From Lycium barbarum (taxonomy: Eukaryota; Streptophyta; Magnoliopsida; Solanales; Solanaceae): a stretch of DNA of 64,000 nt. Of this stretch, positions 11,491-23,477 are shown one piece after another. Location of the stretch: positions 6,858,965 to 6,922,964 of the forward strand of contig NC_083344.1 in NCBI RefSeq assembly GCF_019175385.1, in the 5' to 3' direction. How positions within the stretch are numbered: position 1 is the first letter of the stretch; each line of letters begins with the position of its first letter. The notes below the pieces were generated by a model. The model did not search any database and was not told the DNA's origin. It was given only the letters and a program-made list of their open reading frames with translations. The translations under genes were made by a program, and so were the position numbers.

Positions 11491-13591
11491 GGGACGCAGT
11501 GAAGGAATGCATTGAGACAGACACGAACCGATAAATGAGAAACTACTTACATACAGACTCAACATACAAACTCAATCAAACTGAAGGGTGCCAAACGGCG
11601 AGTCAAAGTCAGAGTATCCAGATAGTATGCATAGTACGCGCCTATATCCTACTTGGGAAGGCACGACAGATTATTAGCAGAATCAGATTCTCAGATGTTC
11701 AGAAATCATTTTGTAAGAATTGCATAAAAATAGTTGTATCATAATCAAAACAATAGTTCAATTGTTTTCTGAGAAAATCGGACAAAAGGGAAGTATTTAA
11801 AGTATTACAGAAGATATCGGGCCTTGTGGGCCCGCCTCGGACCAACTCGAGGCAACATATGTAAATTATCGCTAATAGACCTTATGAGGTCATCCATAAT
11901 CGTTTGGAAGTGTTCCGACTCCGTTTAGGGAGGTTTTGTACAAAAACTCACTTTAAAGGCAATTTGCAAGAAAATAGCTTCAAATGAATTGAAGGAATTG
12001 GAGCGGTTTTCCGTCTCGAATTCCGGGGAACGGAGTCGTACTTAAGGCTCGCGGCCGAGCCTATCACATCCAGAACATGCCTAAGAACAAAGGGAAAGGC
12101 TTCACATACCTCGATAGCGCCTTACGCTCGCTTGGCGTCAATTCCAATTTCGTCAAAAATCTAGAAATGGTCAAGTTTACCATTTGTTAGTTTCAAACTT
12201 TTCAATAATCCAACTTAACACATACTTGCCTACCGAAATTTCGGCAGCATTTCCTCTGTATATAAGACATCCCCGAGACTTAGCTCGGCTCAATTCATCA
12301 ACACAACAACCCAGAATGACATCAAAACAACAATAGACATTAAAACATGCACTATGGCATCACTAGCCATCTTTCGACATAACGAAATATCTTTCGTTTC
12401 AAACTTACATTTCCAAACCAAACTTATCATTTTCATATTCATCAACCATCAAATCATCACAACATACATCGGAGGCATATCATACCATTTCCACACAATA
12501 TACACAAGATATGCAAAACATACCAACTTTCCATTAAGCCACTACTTATCCAATTTTTCCTAACTTTCAACATACAAGTTAATTATACATTTCCATCTTC
12601 CAAATTCATCAACAATAATCATAATTTGCCTCTTGATACTTTCATTTCCATTTTTACATAAACCATAACAAAGTTGTATGTTTTCTTACAACAACTTAAT
12701 AACCATTTTTCCATAACCACCCTTAACATACTAACAAGATTTAATTCACATTCCATGCATTAAAATGACATGCAACCTACTACATAAAATCAATTCATCA
12801 ACCTTCCATGACTAACCATGCTCACGGCCACCCCCCTTAAAATTCTTAACTTCCACTTTCATTTGTAATACAATTCCTACCATAATACACTAGATTCTAA
12901 CATGAATTCAAGTCACCAAAACCATGCAACATAAGCATACTCACGGCCCAAACACAAGCACTTCCAACACACAAAATTTCCATACTTTTCTTTCATTTCC
13001 ACACACTACAACATACATACATACATTTCATGGCATAAAAATGGTAAAATCCTTACCTTTTCTTCAAATTTTCCACTTGCTACAAAGTTGTCCTCTTGCC
13101 AAACTAATTGTACCAAGTTGTAGAGGGCTTTGCACTTAGTAATATTTCCACAAAAATTTGATTTTTAAACCAAGGATTTGGCTCCCAAATTTTTTCTTTC
13201 TTTTCTTTTTCTCTCTTTCTCTCCTACCCGAAATGCTCTTCTCTTTTGTTCTTGTTTTCTTTTGATTTTTCTTGAACCTTCTTTGGATAAGTATGATCTT
13301 ATAAGTCCACATGGAAATTAATTAATCCATGGCTTGGGTCAAAAGGTTGTGGCCGGTTGGGCCTCATTTTCTTATTATTTTGTGAGCCCAAATTGATGGC
13401 TTAATCTTGTAATTCATTAAGCAAGTTTCCAAAATTCCAATTTTGCCCTTGGCCTCGTTCCGTAATTCCACACCAACGTATTCATAACCTACACATTCAT
13501 ACCAAGAAATGTCCAATAGTGGCCTTATTCATCACAAGTCCATTTATCTTGAATTTTTCGAATAAGCGAAAATGTCGGATGTAACATGGAG

Positions 13592-13963
13592 GTTCTTGAC
13601 TTGCTTCTACTATTGCCTCTGTCATTCTGACCTCTGAAGTTACTTCTCCCCCTGTCTTCAGTAATCAAAACATCGGAGTGTGAAGTTGAAGAAGACGAAG
13701 CTTGAGATCTTCTTCTCATCTCTTCATTCAAAACACCACTCTTAGCATATTCCATAGTTACACCATCACTGGGAGCATAATTAGTCAAAGAAACTCGAAG
13801 AGTTTCTCAAGAGTCTGGCAGAGTATTAAGAAGCCAAAGTCCCTGTATTTCTTCATCAAACTTGACACCCATTCCAGACAGCTGATCAAGGACACCCTGA
13901 AAATCATTGATATGATCAGAAATAGGTTGCCCTCTTTGTATCTAATATTCATCAATTATTTCA
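13592..13963 (-). pseudogene. Copia 1 gag, middle segment
   Basis: Minus-strand gag sequence between the two solo LTRs: PISDHINDFQGVLDQLSGMG, FDEEIQGLWLLNTLPDS, then a TGA where Trp is expected, then ETLRVSLTNYAP, RRRSQASSSSTSHSDVLITE and an Arg/Ser-rich stretch leading to the zinc knuckle. The first and last residues join the segments at 17729 and 10420 after removal of the insertions. The stop codons mean that the gag is not translatable as one protein. Confidence 0.85.
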
Positions 13964-13968
13964 GTAGG

Positions 13969-16900
13969 TGTTGACACCCAATTTTGTCCCTCCTTTATTT
14001 CAATTTATTTCTTTGGGCTTCTAAATTTATGGTCGAGCTAAATACTTTATTTTCACTGTTATTTTTATCTGCTACCACTATTAATATCGTTATCCCTCTT
14101 ATTGCTTATATCTTCGCCGTTTTACTATCAATGGTTTGTCATCATGTCATTTTAGGATTTGTACCCGTTAAATTAATTATAAGTCAATATTTTATTAAAT
14201 CCTTATTTTTATACTAATTTTCATCATAATATATATACAAGTTAATCACTTAGGAGTGTAGAAGTTAATTAATAAGAAGCCTAAAAGGAATTAATTAGAT
14301 GAAAAATAGCCAACAATTTCAGCTATTTGAAGCCCATTCTTACGAGCCCAATTCGTGACCAGTCCATATTTTTCTAAACAGACCAGCCCACATCCTTAAC
14401 CCGACCCACGTTATTTTTTAGGGTTATCTCCATCCCCCTTTTCCTCATCAGCCGCACTCTCATCTCTCTCGTCTCTTTCCTCTTTGAGAAAAGGTTTGGT
14501 TTTTTCCTCAACAATGGCAGATCTTTGCCACTCCATTTTCATGCCACGGTCTCAGCCACGCCTCTTCTTGTCTTCTTCCTCTTTTTCAATTCTACATAAA
14601 AATCCCAAACTTCCTAGTCGAATTCAGTCTTGGTTCGCCCATTTCGGGCAAATAATCAACGTTACCCTTGCCTTCTTCTTCGCAAGTCTCTTTCTCTCTT
14701 TTGATTTTCATTTTTTTTGGGGATTCAAATACAAGATTTTGAATTTCAAATCCGGATTCCAAACGAAATTAAAAAGGATTTCAAATCCAAAATTTGCAGT
14801 CCGACATCTTTTTTTAAGATAAAAACCTAGCACCCGGGCATATATAGAGAGAACCTTATTCTTCATTCTGGGGAGAAATTTTTTTCGACTGGTGATACCA
14901 ATCCTTGCTCTTTCTATTTTTAGTGTCTCATTCGATTCATCCAAAAAAGAAATACGAAAACTTTAGTTCGTTAGAGCCCTCAACACTTTCAGTCGAATTT
15001 ATTTGGCTCAAGGTTCAGATCTGTCAATACGAGTCAGTAGATTCGAGGCCCCGACGTCTTAGTTCACTGCATCACGAACGGGTAAAATCTTATGCTATTT
15101 GGGCTTATTGTCTTGTTAAAATTCTGTTAGCATAGAGAAATCATGTCTTAATGCCTCGTTGTTACCATTTATGATTCGAGAAATATGTTTGCGTTTTCTT
15201 ATTTCGTGTAGCAGTTGAAGAATGGTAAATACACATTAAGGTCCATGTCTTAGTTCCTAGCATTTGTTGATATCCGAATATGCTTTACGAAAGTTCTATA
15301 AACTAAGTCATGCTAACTCTGCTTCTAAAGTTTCTGAATATAAAGTTCTTTTCTCCTGTTAAAAGATCAGTATTTGTGTGTGTTTATGTATATTATTTTA
15401 GATTTTATTTAGTCAATGTTATATGCTAAGTATGCCAAATCTCCTAAATGTACTTGAGCTGGCTGATGCATTGGTGAACTTGCTGCACTTAACTATCTAA
15501 TTTGGATGAAAATTGTCACTGCTTGAGATACTGTACTTGATGAGGCACATAAGTAGTGGTTTCTAAACCAATTTGTTGTTGCATATGAGTGAAAGTTTAC
15601 TACTATGTTATTCTAACACATGCTGGAGTGAGTCAAGCTTATGAAGTAAAGCTATGTGCTTAATTCTGTTTTATTAACTGGAGGAGGATGTCTGTTTGAT
15701 AAATAAGCTCTATGCTTATGTGTGTATGGAACCTAGCTGATCTTTAACTTGTGTGCCAAGTGTCCAACAAGGTGATCTTGATTGCCCCCCAATGTGCTAT
15801 TTGATTTCTTTCTTTTCTATCACTCTGGTTGAAATCTGAAAGGAAAACATTAATATTAAAAGAACCAGAATCTGCAATCTTTAGGATATTAAAGGAGAAC
15901 TTAAGATTCTGGAAAGAGAGTATGTCTTGTTGAAGTGCAATATGCCCTTGTCTATCTTTAATGATGTTAGAAAACCTGCACTGTTAATCAAAAATCTGAT
16001 TCTGCCCTCTTTGTCCAAACAAAGGTCTTACTTATTAAAGTTTCATTGTTGCTATAATTCAGTTCTGTTAAAAGCTCAGTAGCCTTTTTTTATAGCTCCT
16101 TGGTTTATCCCTAAATAAGACTAGCCATTTATGGCCTGGATCTTTTTTTTTTAGCCAATACTAAAGAGAAAATAGAGTGTTTACGGGGGTTTAGTTCAGT
16201 CAGTGTTTGGAATTAATATTGGTCTTGCTTGAAGTAAACTCATATGAATACAATGGTAGTAATAACGTTCCTGCTTGAGTATGGTGCTTAATCCTTACTT
16301 GTATGCCTCTGGAAACTTGAATCCTGTTGAAATCCTATTTTGCTTCTTTAAAATGATGTATATCTGTACAAGTATTCTTTTAGTGTACCAAAAAATGTTG
16401 TATTTTGAGAACTTGGCTTGGTGAGAAATATGGTTTCAGCTGTTGTTTGACAGAAGCAAATATCAGTATTCATTTATTTGGAAAGTTGTGTGATCTAATG
16501 TTGTGGCAATTTTGAGTTAAATACAAACTCACGTATGAATGCATTAGTACTAACTGAAAGTTTCAGATTCATCTCTTTAATCTAAAATTCTTTTTTTAAG
16601 TCAAAATATGTCGAGAAGATTGCACCTGATTTTCAGCTTAATACAATATTACTACCAAGCGATTTTCAATTTTGTTGTTTCCTTTCCATACCTATTAAAA
16701 TTTGGTCCCTTTACTAACTCTTTCATTTTCTTCCTTCTCTTTGTTACATGAACACCGGAGCCGAAGAGTTTCACTTTGGAACTCAACGACTCCTCGCATG
16801 GAGTCCGCTGCATATTCCCGTTTATAACTTCTTTACTGTTCCGTACAAGATCTCCTTATTTTCTCTTGCACTGTATAAACAGTGAAAGGGGTAAAAGAGT

Positions 16901-17723
16901 ACATTTTGGCTATCGGATGAGATGATCCGCTTTAGTTATTTTCATTTAATTATTTATCCTTGTTTGCTTTAAGATTCTTGCCGCTTTCGGTTCATCATTT
17001 AGGACCAAGATTTGATTATTCGAGTTCTAACTAGAAGACCTTTAACATACCTATTTTAATTAATTTTAGTTAGTACCTTAGCTTTAATAACCTATCATGA
17101 GTTTTACTGGTTAGTAATGTTGAGATAGTCACATAAATAGCTTTATAGTGCGTGAGTTCATTTTGTTATTTCAAGACTTAGAAACTAGTTTTTTTTATAA
17201 TTTTAGAGATGGGATGATTCGTATTTTTTTCCACCAACCTTGAGATAAAAATTATTTTTTAAACAGGTCTTATTTTTCTTTGGTTAAAAAGCTCAAAGTC
17301 TATCCTCCTTCGTGGAAATGACGTTCTTTTTAATTTTTTTGCTAATTTTCGCTTCAAGTAGCCTTTTTGAGAATCAAGTCTAATTTAAAAGCCGAGTTTT
17401 CAAATGATGCCCATTTTTAATATATCAAAGTGTTCAATGATTTCTTAGCCTTTTTAATTTACTCTAAGTCCGATCGGTTAATCATTGTTAATGGATCTTA
17501 AAAAATGCATAATATCTTCCCTTTAGATTAATTGAATCCTTATCTAGATCTTTTTGGTTTCGTAGACATTAAAACAGAGTTAACTTTAGATAATTACTCT
17601 AATTAACCTTAGGTGCCCTAATTCACCATAAATAATTAGGTGGCGACTCCCTAACTTTAATTAATTTCGGAATTACTGGAATGTTGTAAACCATTTTGAC
17701 TCCGGTTAAAATGGGGTATAACA
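13969..17723 (+). mobile_element. Solo LTR F (TGTTGACACCC family)
   Basis: A 3755-bp insertion with ends TGTTGACACCC and GGGGTATAACA, flanked by the exact 5-bp duplication GTAGG (13964-13968 and 17724-17728), inside copia 1 gag. The interior has no retroelement protein or primer site. A promoter-like GCATATATAGAGAG at about 14838-14851 supports the plus orientation. GTAGCAG- and GTAAG-like sites downstream could belong to leader introns. Near the right end, AATTAGGTGGCGACTCC is shared with LTR G. Its length suggests an Ogre/Tat-type or another long-LTR lineage; the lineage is not proven. Confidence 0.85.
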
Positions 17724-17728
17724 GTAGG

Positions 17729-18051
17729 AACAACTTATTATTGCCAATCTTTGAAGCATAAAGTGTCTTCTTTGAAGCATAAAGTGTCTCGAGCTTTTCC
17801 CACAAGCTTTTAGCATTTGTCTCATTCACAATATGATTTTGAACATTATCTTCAACTCATTGCCTAATATAGCCACAAACCTGTAAGTGCTCAAATTCTC
17901 AATCCTCATCTTCAATAGACTTGGGTTTCTTAGAAGCAAACACAGGTAAGTGCAATTTCTTGACAAATAGAAGATCTTGCATCTTACTTTTCCAAATATG
18001 GTAATTACTGCCATTTAAACAAACCATCTTGCTCATATTTGCCTCGATCAT
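17729..18051 (-). pseudogene. Copia 1 gag, N-terminal segment
   Basis: The likely start is the ATG at 18051, giving MIEANMSKMVCLNGSNYHIW, then KSKMQDLLFVKKLHLPVF, an in-frame TGA after SIEDED, a second TGA in IRQ-VEDNVQ, then NETNAKSLWEKLETLYASK. A 16-base stretch coding for LYASK is duplicated next to it (17755-17790). Both TGA codons stand where family members have Trp. This is the UBN2/copia-type gag domain; it is disrupted by the stops and by LTR F. Confidence 0.85.
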
Positions 18052-18088
18052 TCAAATAGACAATCAACACAACCAAATACAACCACAA

Positions 18089-18102
18089 GATCTGATACAA
18101 AT
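18089..18102 (-). promoter_or_regulatory. Weak primer-binding site of copia 1
   Basis: The minus strand reads ATTTGTATCAGATC directly after the LTR end. It matches TGGTATCAGAGC imperfectly. Its place between an LTR end and the gag start is its main support. Confidence 0.5.
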
Positions 18103-18277
18103 TGTTAGGCTAAACGGCCCAAAGATACTTTTAACATGATGTGATATTGTCCGTTTTGGGCTAAGCCCGCACGGTTTTCCTCAAAAGGCCTCACATCATT
18201 AAGAGTATCCAACTCTTTATAAGTAGTTCATTTTTCTTTCCAGCTACCAATGTAGTACTTTGTTCGCACACCCAACA
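18103..18277 (-). repeat. Probable 5' LTR of copia 1
   Basis: A minus-strand segment from TGTTGGGTGTGCG to GTTTAGCCTAACA with a TATA-like ACTTATAAAGAG and a GTGAGGCCTTTTGAGG block of the kind seen in copia LTRs. It ends against the primer-site-like sequence. It is short (175 bp) and does not resemble the 3' LTR at 6970-7082. Confidence 0.5.
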
Positions 18278-18715
18278 AAAATGACATTACTCCTCAGGAG
18301 ATTAGTTAATATTCGAGGAATCATAATTTGAAATAAAGGCATAGAGCTCATCTTTGGGTAAAAATTTATCCAAAATTCGGTAATTTCATATATGCTCTTA
18401 TTATTACATCATAATTAATTAGTACATGCTTTTTATCTCAATTTGAGACCTAACCATGACCATTCTTGACGCTATGCTATAAGTTAGGCTTTTTTTTCCC
18501 TAGAAAATATATAAAATAACACATGTATTAGCAAATTTAACTTATATGAAATTTATTATAATTATTTTATGAGTGGCATAATTGTATAAATATTTTTTAC
18601 AAACTTAAAAATAAAAATAAGATATATAGGTGAAACTCCTCCGATCCTGCGTTACATTATCAGCAAGATAGCAATACAAAAATCTCAAAGGGGAAAAAAC
18701 TCCTGATACACTACT
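18278..18715. other. AT-rich spacer without recognised features
   Basis: No gene, element terminus or repeat is recognised between copia 1 and the ATGAT duplication of LTR G. Confidence 0.6.
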
Positions 18716-18720
18716 ATGAT

Positions 18721-21700
18721 TGTTATGCCCCATTTTAAACAGGTCAAATCGGAGTACAATATATTGGTGATTCTCAAATTATCTAACTTAAGGAGTCGCC
18801 ACCTAATTGTTTAATGGTGAATTAGGACACCTAATTATTAACTAAGGTAAAGCTAAACTAAACCTCCGTTAATGGTCTACTTAATTAGTGTGATTCTAGG
18901 TAAGAATAAAAACATGATTCCCTTAACTCAAAATATGTGTTCACGCTATTTGAAAACCAATTGTTCTAATAAAAATAAATATTATTGATACTATGAATAA
19001 TTTAACATAAAAAAAAAAAGAATGAAACCTACGGAATTAATTGTTGGTTTCTCCCTTAAATTAACTACCCATTACACTAAAACTAACCCCAGTAATTCAT
19101 TAGGATTCATCTAAACTTAAAAAAAAAAAAAAAAAAGGCAAAATAAAGTGTTAGTCATGCACTACCAAATCAAATACATAACGGAAAATAAAAATAGAAA
19201 ATGTAATCAAATGATCTGGCCATTTAGGCCATTGCTGCAATTCTGTTTCTGTCGCTGGGCTTGGCCCAAAATCCTTTTTTTTTTTTATATGTTGCGGACG
19301 GGGGCTTGACACGAGAGAGAGATTACGTTGGGCTTTTAGCCCAACACCGAATGTGGAAGAAGACGAGTCCCTTGGACTCGTACACGAGGGTCATGCATAA
19401 AAATGAAAGAAAAGGATTAGTATGTAATCAATAAATAAGGCTAAACATATATAATGTAAATTCAAAAGAAGGAACAGATTAGTGACTCATATATGTACTA
19501 TGTATATCTGAGTATATTCCATATATATACATTCATAAGGAGGCTTAGAGGGTTAATATTGGAAAGCTTTTGCCCCCGTCTTCCCGATGTTGCACAAGTT
19601 CTAAGGGATTTCATGAATCCCAGGCATGGCTAACACCGGGGAGGGTTCAAGCTTAATCCACGATGACCAACTAGTCTCCCTATTAATGTATTTTTATGAA
19701 TATACTTCAAGGATGCATAGCTATACGACCTCACTACCTTAACAAAAAAAAAACACTTATAAGCATATGGAGAACATTCCAATCAATCAACCATACAGCA
19801 ATCATGCAAAACCAATTACAAAATGTGCTAAGGCAAAGATTATGCACAACAGCAGCAGCGAACAAAGGTTTAAAGATTGTGAACAAACTCATGAATCATA
19901 TAATTTCACATAGGAGCACATAACAGCAGTCAGGTAATACATTAGGTATATCAACCCTTAAATTCCCCAGATGGGCTTAAATCAATTTAAGTGAAATGAA
20001 GAATATCACAATCACCTTAAGACACTTAAACATATTACTATTTCCCCACGGCTAACTCATGCAAAGATACATTTATTCATTAAAGATCCAAAGCTCACAA
20101 GATAATAAACTATTGACAGAAGAAGGGTAGAAATATTACAGTGCATAGACTTGCCAAGATTCAGTCAGCTTATACACATTTAAACCAACACAAAACTCAT
20201 ATTTTCAAATGAAAGAGTAGAACATTATCCTTAATCATTTCAAACATGCTCCATACAGTTCTAGAATAAACACATACTAAACAGACTGGATCAAAACAAA
20301 CCCCATCAAGTTGGACATATAATCCTTCATGCTCAAACAAAGAACCAGAACTTCAAACATCCTAAACATGTGATCTTTACATCTTTAAAGGCAACAGAGT
20401 CTCAATAGGGCATGCATTCTTTATAACATCTTAGCTTAAAAACATAACTTTATCCTGAAAACTCAAACAATTTAGACCCAAGGCCATGTCCTACACACTG
20501 AACTGTACCACAGTCCTCCTAACTTACACAGAGACTCTAAATGCTCCTTTCAAATCAAATTATGCATTAAGGTTTAAAACAATGTTCAACACAAAGCATA
20601 ACCAAACAGTTATCTTTAAATTAACCTCATAAGGGCAACTTGTTAGTTAATCTAAACATGTAATCATGTGTTGATCGAGTATAATGCATAGCTAGTAATA
20701 GTTTAAACAGGATTATTTGCTCTAACTAATCATGTAATGAAACTTTTACCTATCATACAACTAACAGAAATACTATTATACTAAGCATGATAGTAAGCTA
20801 AAACCTAAACATAAGTCCTAACAGCCCATAATGCTATCTTTAAGCAAATCAACAAAAACTAAACCACTAATAACCTAAACATGATAAGCTAATCAAGAAC
20901 AGGGAACTGACTTCCATGGACTAAACATTAAAATAGGAAAATCATTCACTATAGACATGATACACCATACGAATAGGAAACTAAGCACTATACACTAAAC
21001 ATGATGAGCTAGCAAAACAACAAAGCAACCAATTACCATAAATTAAACACATAAAAATGCAAAAATAAAAAGGGAAAGGGGAATTACCTTATTCGGGTGC
21101 AGCGAAGCGAGGCTTCGAATATCCGATATACACTCGAACACTAACAATCTCCGAGTTTGTATACACTCGGATTCGAACCAATACCAGGGGCAAAAGCAAA
21201 CAGAAAATGATTTAGTATTTTTTTAATCGATATCAAGAACTATTATGAAAACTAATATTTTTAGGGAAATTTGGGCGGCTGAAAAGAACTTCTCTCAAAT
21301 GAATTCATAAGCGACCATTTATAGGAAGCATCTAGGGTTTTCTAGGGTTCAAAAATTGGGCGGGATTCCGGTCAAAAATACTTTTCAAATCAAAACGTTA
21401 GGAGGCCTTTCTTTCTGTCGTCGATTAGAAACTAAGAAGAAGAAGACAAAATCCATTAAACTTCGTACTCGACAATGAAAATGAGCTGGTAAAGAAACGA
21501 TTTGAATTCAACAAACACCCAAAACCCATTAAGGTTTTCAGATGCAAGCAGAAGAGAAAGGAGAAGAAAACAAAAGTTTACCCTCTTTCAATGGTTGAAT
21601 CCGGGTTGGGGGGGGGGGGGGGTACAGAGCGTTAATCTCCATTCCCGAATTGACCATGCACGGTCTGGGGAGGCGAAATAGATCTGCGACTTCACCATTT

Positions 21701-22338
21701 TTGGTCGAGGAGAGAGAGAGAGAGAGCGTGTGAAGAGAGAGAGGAGCGGGGGGTGCGGCGTAAAGAAAGAAAATGTATAACCCTAATGGTTCATTTTGTT
21801 GAACGAGTCGGGTCGGGTCACCGGGTTAACGATTAATGGACTGGGTCGGCTGAAGGGTGTGGGCTCGGTCGAATGGTGGGCTGGTTTCAACGAATTAAGC
21901 TTTAGCCCAAATAGTTTTCGGATTAATTATGGACTGAATTAATATTTTGGACTGCTTATCATTTTGGATGCCAATAGGCTGGTCCGAAAAATATTTATAA
22001 ATTGATTGGGGCGGATGGGCTAAAAAATATATTTTCTTCTTGTGCTATTTTGGGCTTCTAAATTTGCATAAAAGACCTCCTTCAATTAATTATATATTAA
22101 CGTGTGCCAAAATATTATTTAATATAAAAGTATGTACTTATTAGTGCTCAGATAAAAATAAAATTATATGACGTCGTAATAGCTGTGAGATAATATTTTA
22201 AAAGTTCAATCAGTGAATAAACGCTATTATTTAATTGCGCGAAAATAAATGCGATGCGTGTGCATAAGATGGTAAAAAATGCTGAAATGATTATAATGCG
22301 GATTATAATAACACTGGTAATAATAACAAAAATAAATA

Positions 22339-22387
<49 letters not shown>

Positions 22388-22577
22388 GTGGTAGTAGTAA
22401 CGGTAATAAAATAAAAAATAATAACAGCAATGACTACAATATGATAATGAAACGCCGGTATTAATAAAAAGCTAATAATTGTAGTAAAGCATAAATAATT
22501 ATTTCTTAAGTTGCCAAAAATATTAGAAGCATAAATAAATATTTTGGAGGAAGGCCGGACAAAATTGGGTGTCAACA
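18721..22577 (-). mobile_element. Solo LTR G (TGTTGACACCC family, inverted relative to F)
   Basis: A 3857-bp insertion with ends TGTTATGCCCC and GGGTGTCAACA, flanked by the exact 5-bp duplication ATGAT (18716-18720 and 22578-22582). The terminal sequences match LTR F in reverse complement, including AATTAGGTGGCGACTCC near 18795 and the ACACCCAATTTTGTCC end, so it lies in the opposite orientation. A CCTATAAATGG promoter-like motif on the minus strand near 21318 fits. A 15-G run (21608-21622), a GA repeat (about 21712-21726) and an AAT repeat (22335-22386) lie inside. No coding sequence is credible. Confidence 0.85.
22335..22386. repeat. (TAA)n microsatellite
   Basis: About 17 TAA units inside LTR G. 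Long Leu- or Ile-rich open frames over it are artefacts of the repeat. Confidence 0.95.
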
Positions 22578-22582
22578 ATGAT

Positions 22583-23307
22583 ATATGATAATTAATTTAT
22601 TACTGTACATTACAAATTTCATTCAGTAGTCATCATATATCATGCATTCAGGCTAAATGAAAAAAGAAATAATATGCTGTAATCGGAACAATTATTTTTT
22701 GACAGTGTGATTGAGCCCGTGCTCTTCCTTTTTCTAGTATTATGTAGTTTACCAGTGAATGCTTATTAAATAGAGTTATCTGCAATTATTGTTTAAGTAA
22801 CATAAATATTTTTTACGATATTAATGCATAAAACTGAAAATCATATATTTCTAATGGCGTATAATTTATTAGCACATCCTTCCTGATCATCAGACACACT
22901 GGTTTTTCTATCTTAAGGGCTTCTTCACTAGAAGAGAGGATAAAATTGAATATAAGAGTCAAACCTGGACGCTCATCTCTAGGACATAAATCCTTACTTC
23001 CTCCCCAAATAATATAAGGTAACAATTATTGACTTTGATGTTTATAGCATACACACTTGTTAGTGAATTACTTGACTTGAGAATCACAATTTATATCTTA
23101 AATCCTATATATTGGATGGTTTAGAACATATATCAAATAGTTCTATAAATTTAATTTGAAAAGTCAGTCTAGTTAGCATTTCAATTCCATGTTTTCTCCA
23201 TACCTCACTTGTGGAAATACACTGTGTCTATTGTTGTTGTTTTACGCAGAACCTTTGCAATTGGGAATTAATAAATGTAAATTCTGTAACGAGTGCTAGT
23301 ATTCTTT
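22583..23307. other. AT-rich intergenic DNA without recognised features
   Basis: Nothing with gene-like or element-like structure is seen between LTR G and the start of repeat unit R1. Confidence 0.6.
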
Positions 23308-23477
23308 AAGTTGTAAAAGCTAATTAGGAAACTAATCAAATGAAATCTTTTACATGGTCATTGTTATAAGAAGTAAGAAAAGTGAAGTGTGTCACAAGGG
23401 TCATTGCCGGCCATTTCAAAAAAGATAAATCCAACTACCAAATTCCATGAATCATGAGCAAATGACTAATGATCTTT
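23308..23477 (+). repeat. Repeat unit R1, left part
   Basis: TTGTAAAAGCTAATTAGG... to ...CAAATGACTAATGATC, matching 32785-32870 and 33485-33535. Together with 26507-26850 it forms one R copy that was split by LTR C. Confidence 0.75.

Larger units (their letters stand above)
10426..13586 (-). mobile_element. Solo LTR B (long-LTR family)
   Basis: A 3161-bp insertion with LTR-type ends TGTCACGACC and GGATGTAACA, flanked by the exact 5-bp duplication TGGAG (10421-10425 and 13587-13591). The flanking copia gag reads across the site once insertion and one duplication are removed. There is no primer site, gag or pol inside, so this is a solo LTR. Homology with LTR C in reverse complement (CCCCGCCGTACCC and the hairpin core) gives the minus orientation. 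It contains CAGA-rich degenerate repeats at about 10940-11240 and GC-rich CCCGGCCC/GACGCGGTG repeats at about 11275-11490. A 12-bp palindrome CCGAAATTTCGG lies near 12233. Confidence 0.88.
6970..18277 (-). mobile_element. Copia 1: dead Ty1/copia (Tork/Tnt1-like) element split by two solo LTRs
   Basis: Gag, protease, integrase, reverse transcriptase and RNase H follow in copia order on the minus strand from 18051 to 7099. The frame is split by LTR F (13969-17723) and LTR B (10426-13586). Removing each insertion plus one 5-bp target duplication restores continuity of the ancestral frame. In-frame stops, mostly Trp codons turned into stops, are present in gag and before the protease Asp-Ser-Gly. 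The RNase H tail (SKHIDVRYHYIRDV, MLTKALPKGKFE) suggests the Tork/Tnt1 lineage. It cannot make a working polyprotein. Confidence 0.9.

Noticed and set aside
14484..14822. 112-codon open frame starting in LTR F as a host gene
   Set aside because: It lies in the promoter-proximal part of the LTR, has no domain and is not kept in LTR G.
13969..22577. F and G as the two LTRs of one element with the 1-kb spacer as interior
   Set aside because: They are in opposite orientation and each has its own, different 5-bp duplication.
22227..22578. Leu- and Ile-rich open frames that look like membrane segments
   Set aside because: They come from the AAT trinucleotide repeat in solo LTR G.
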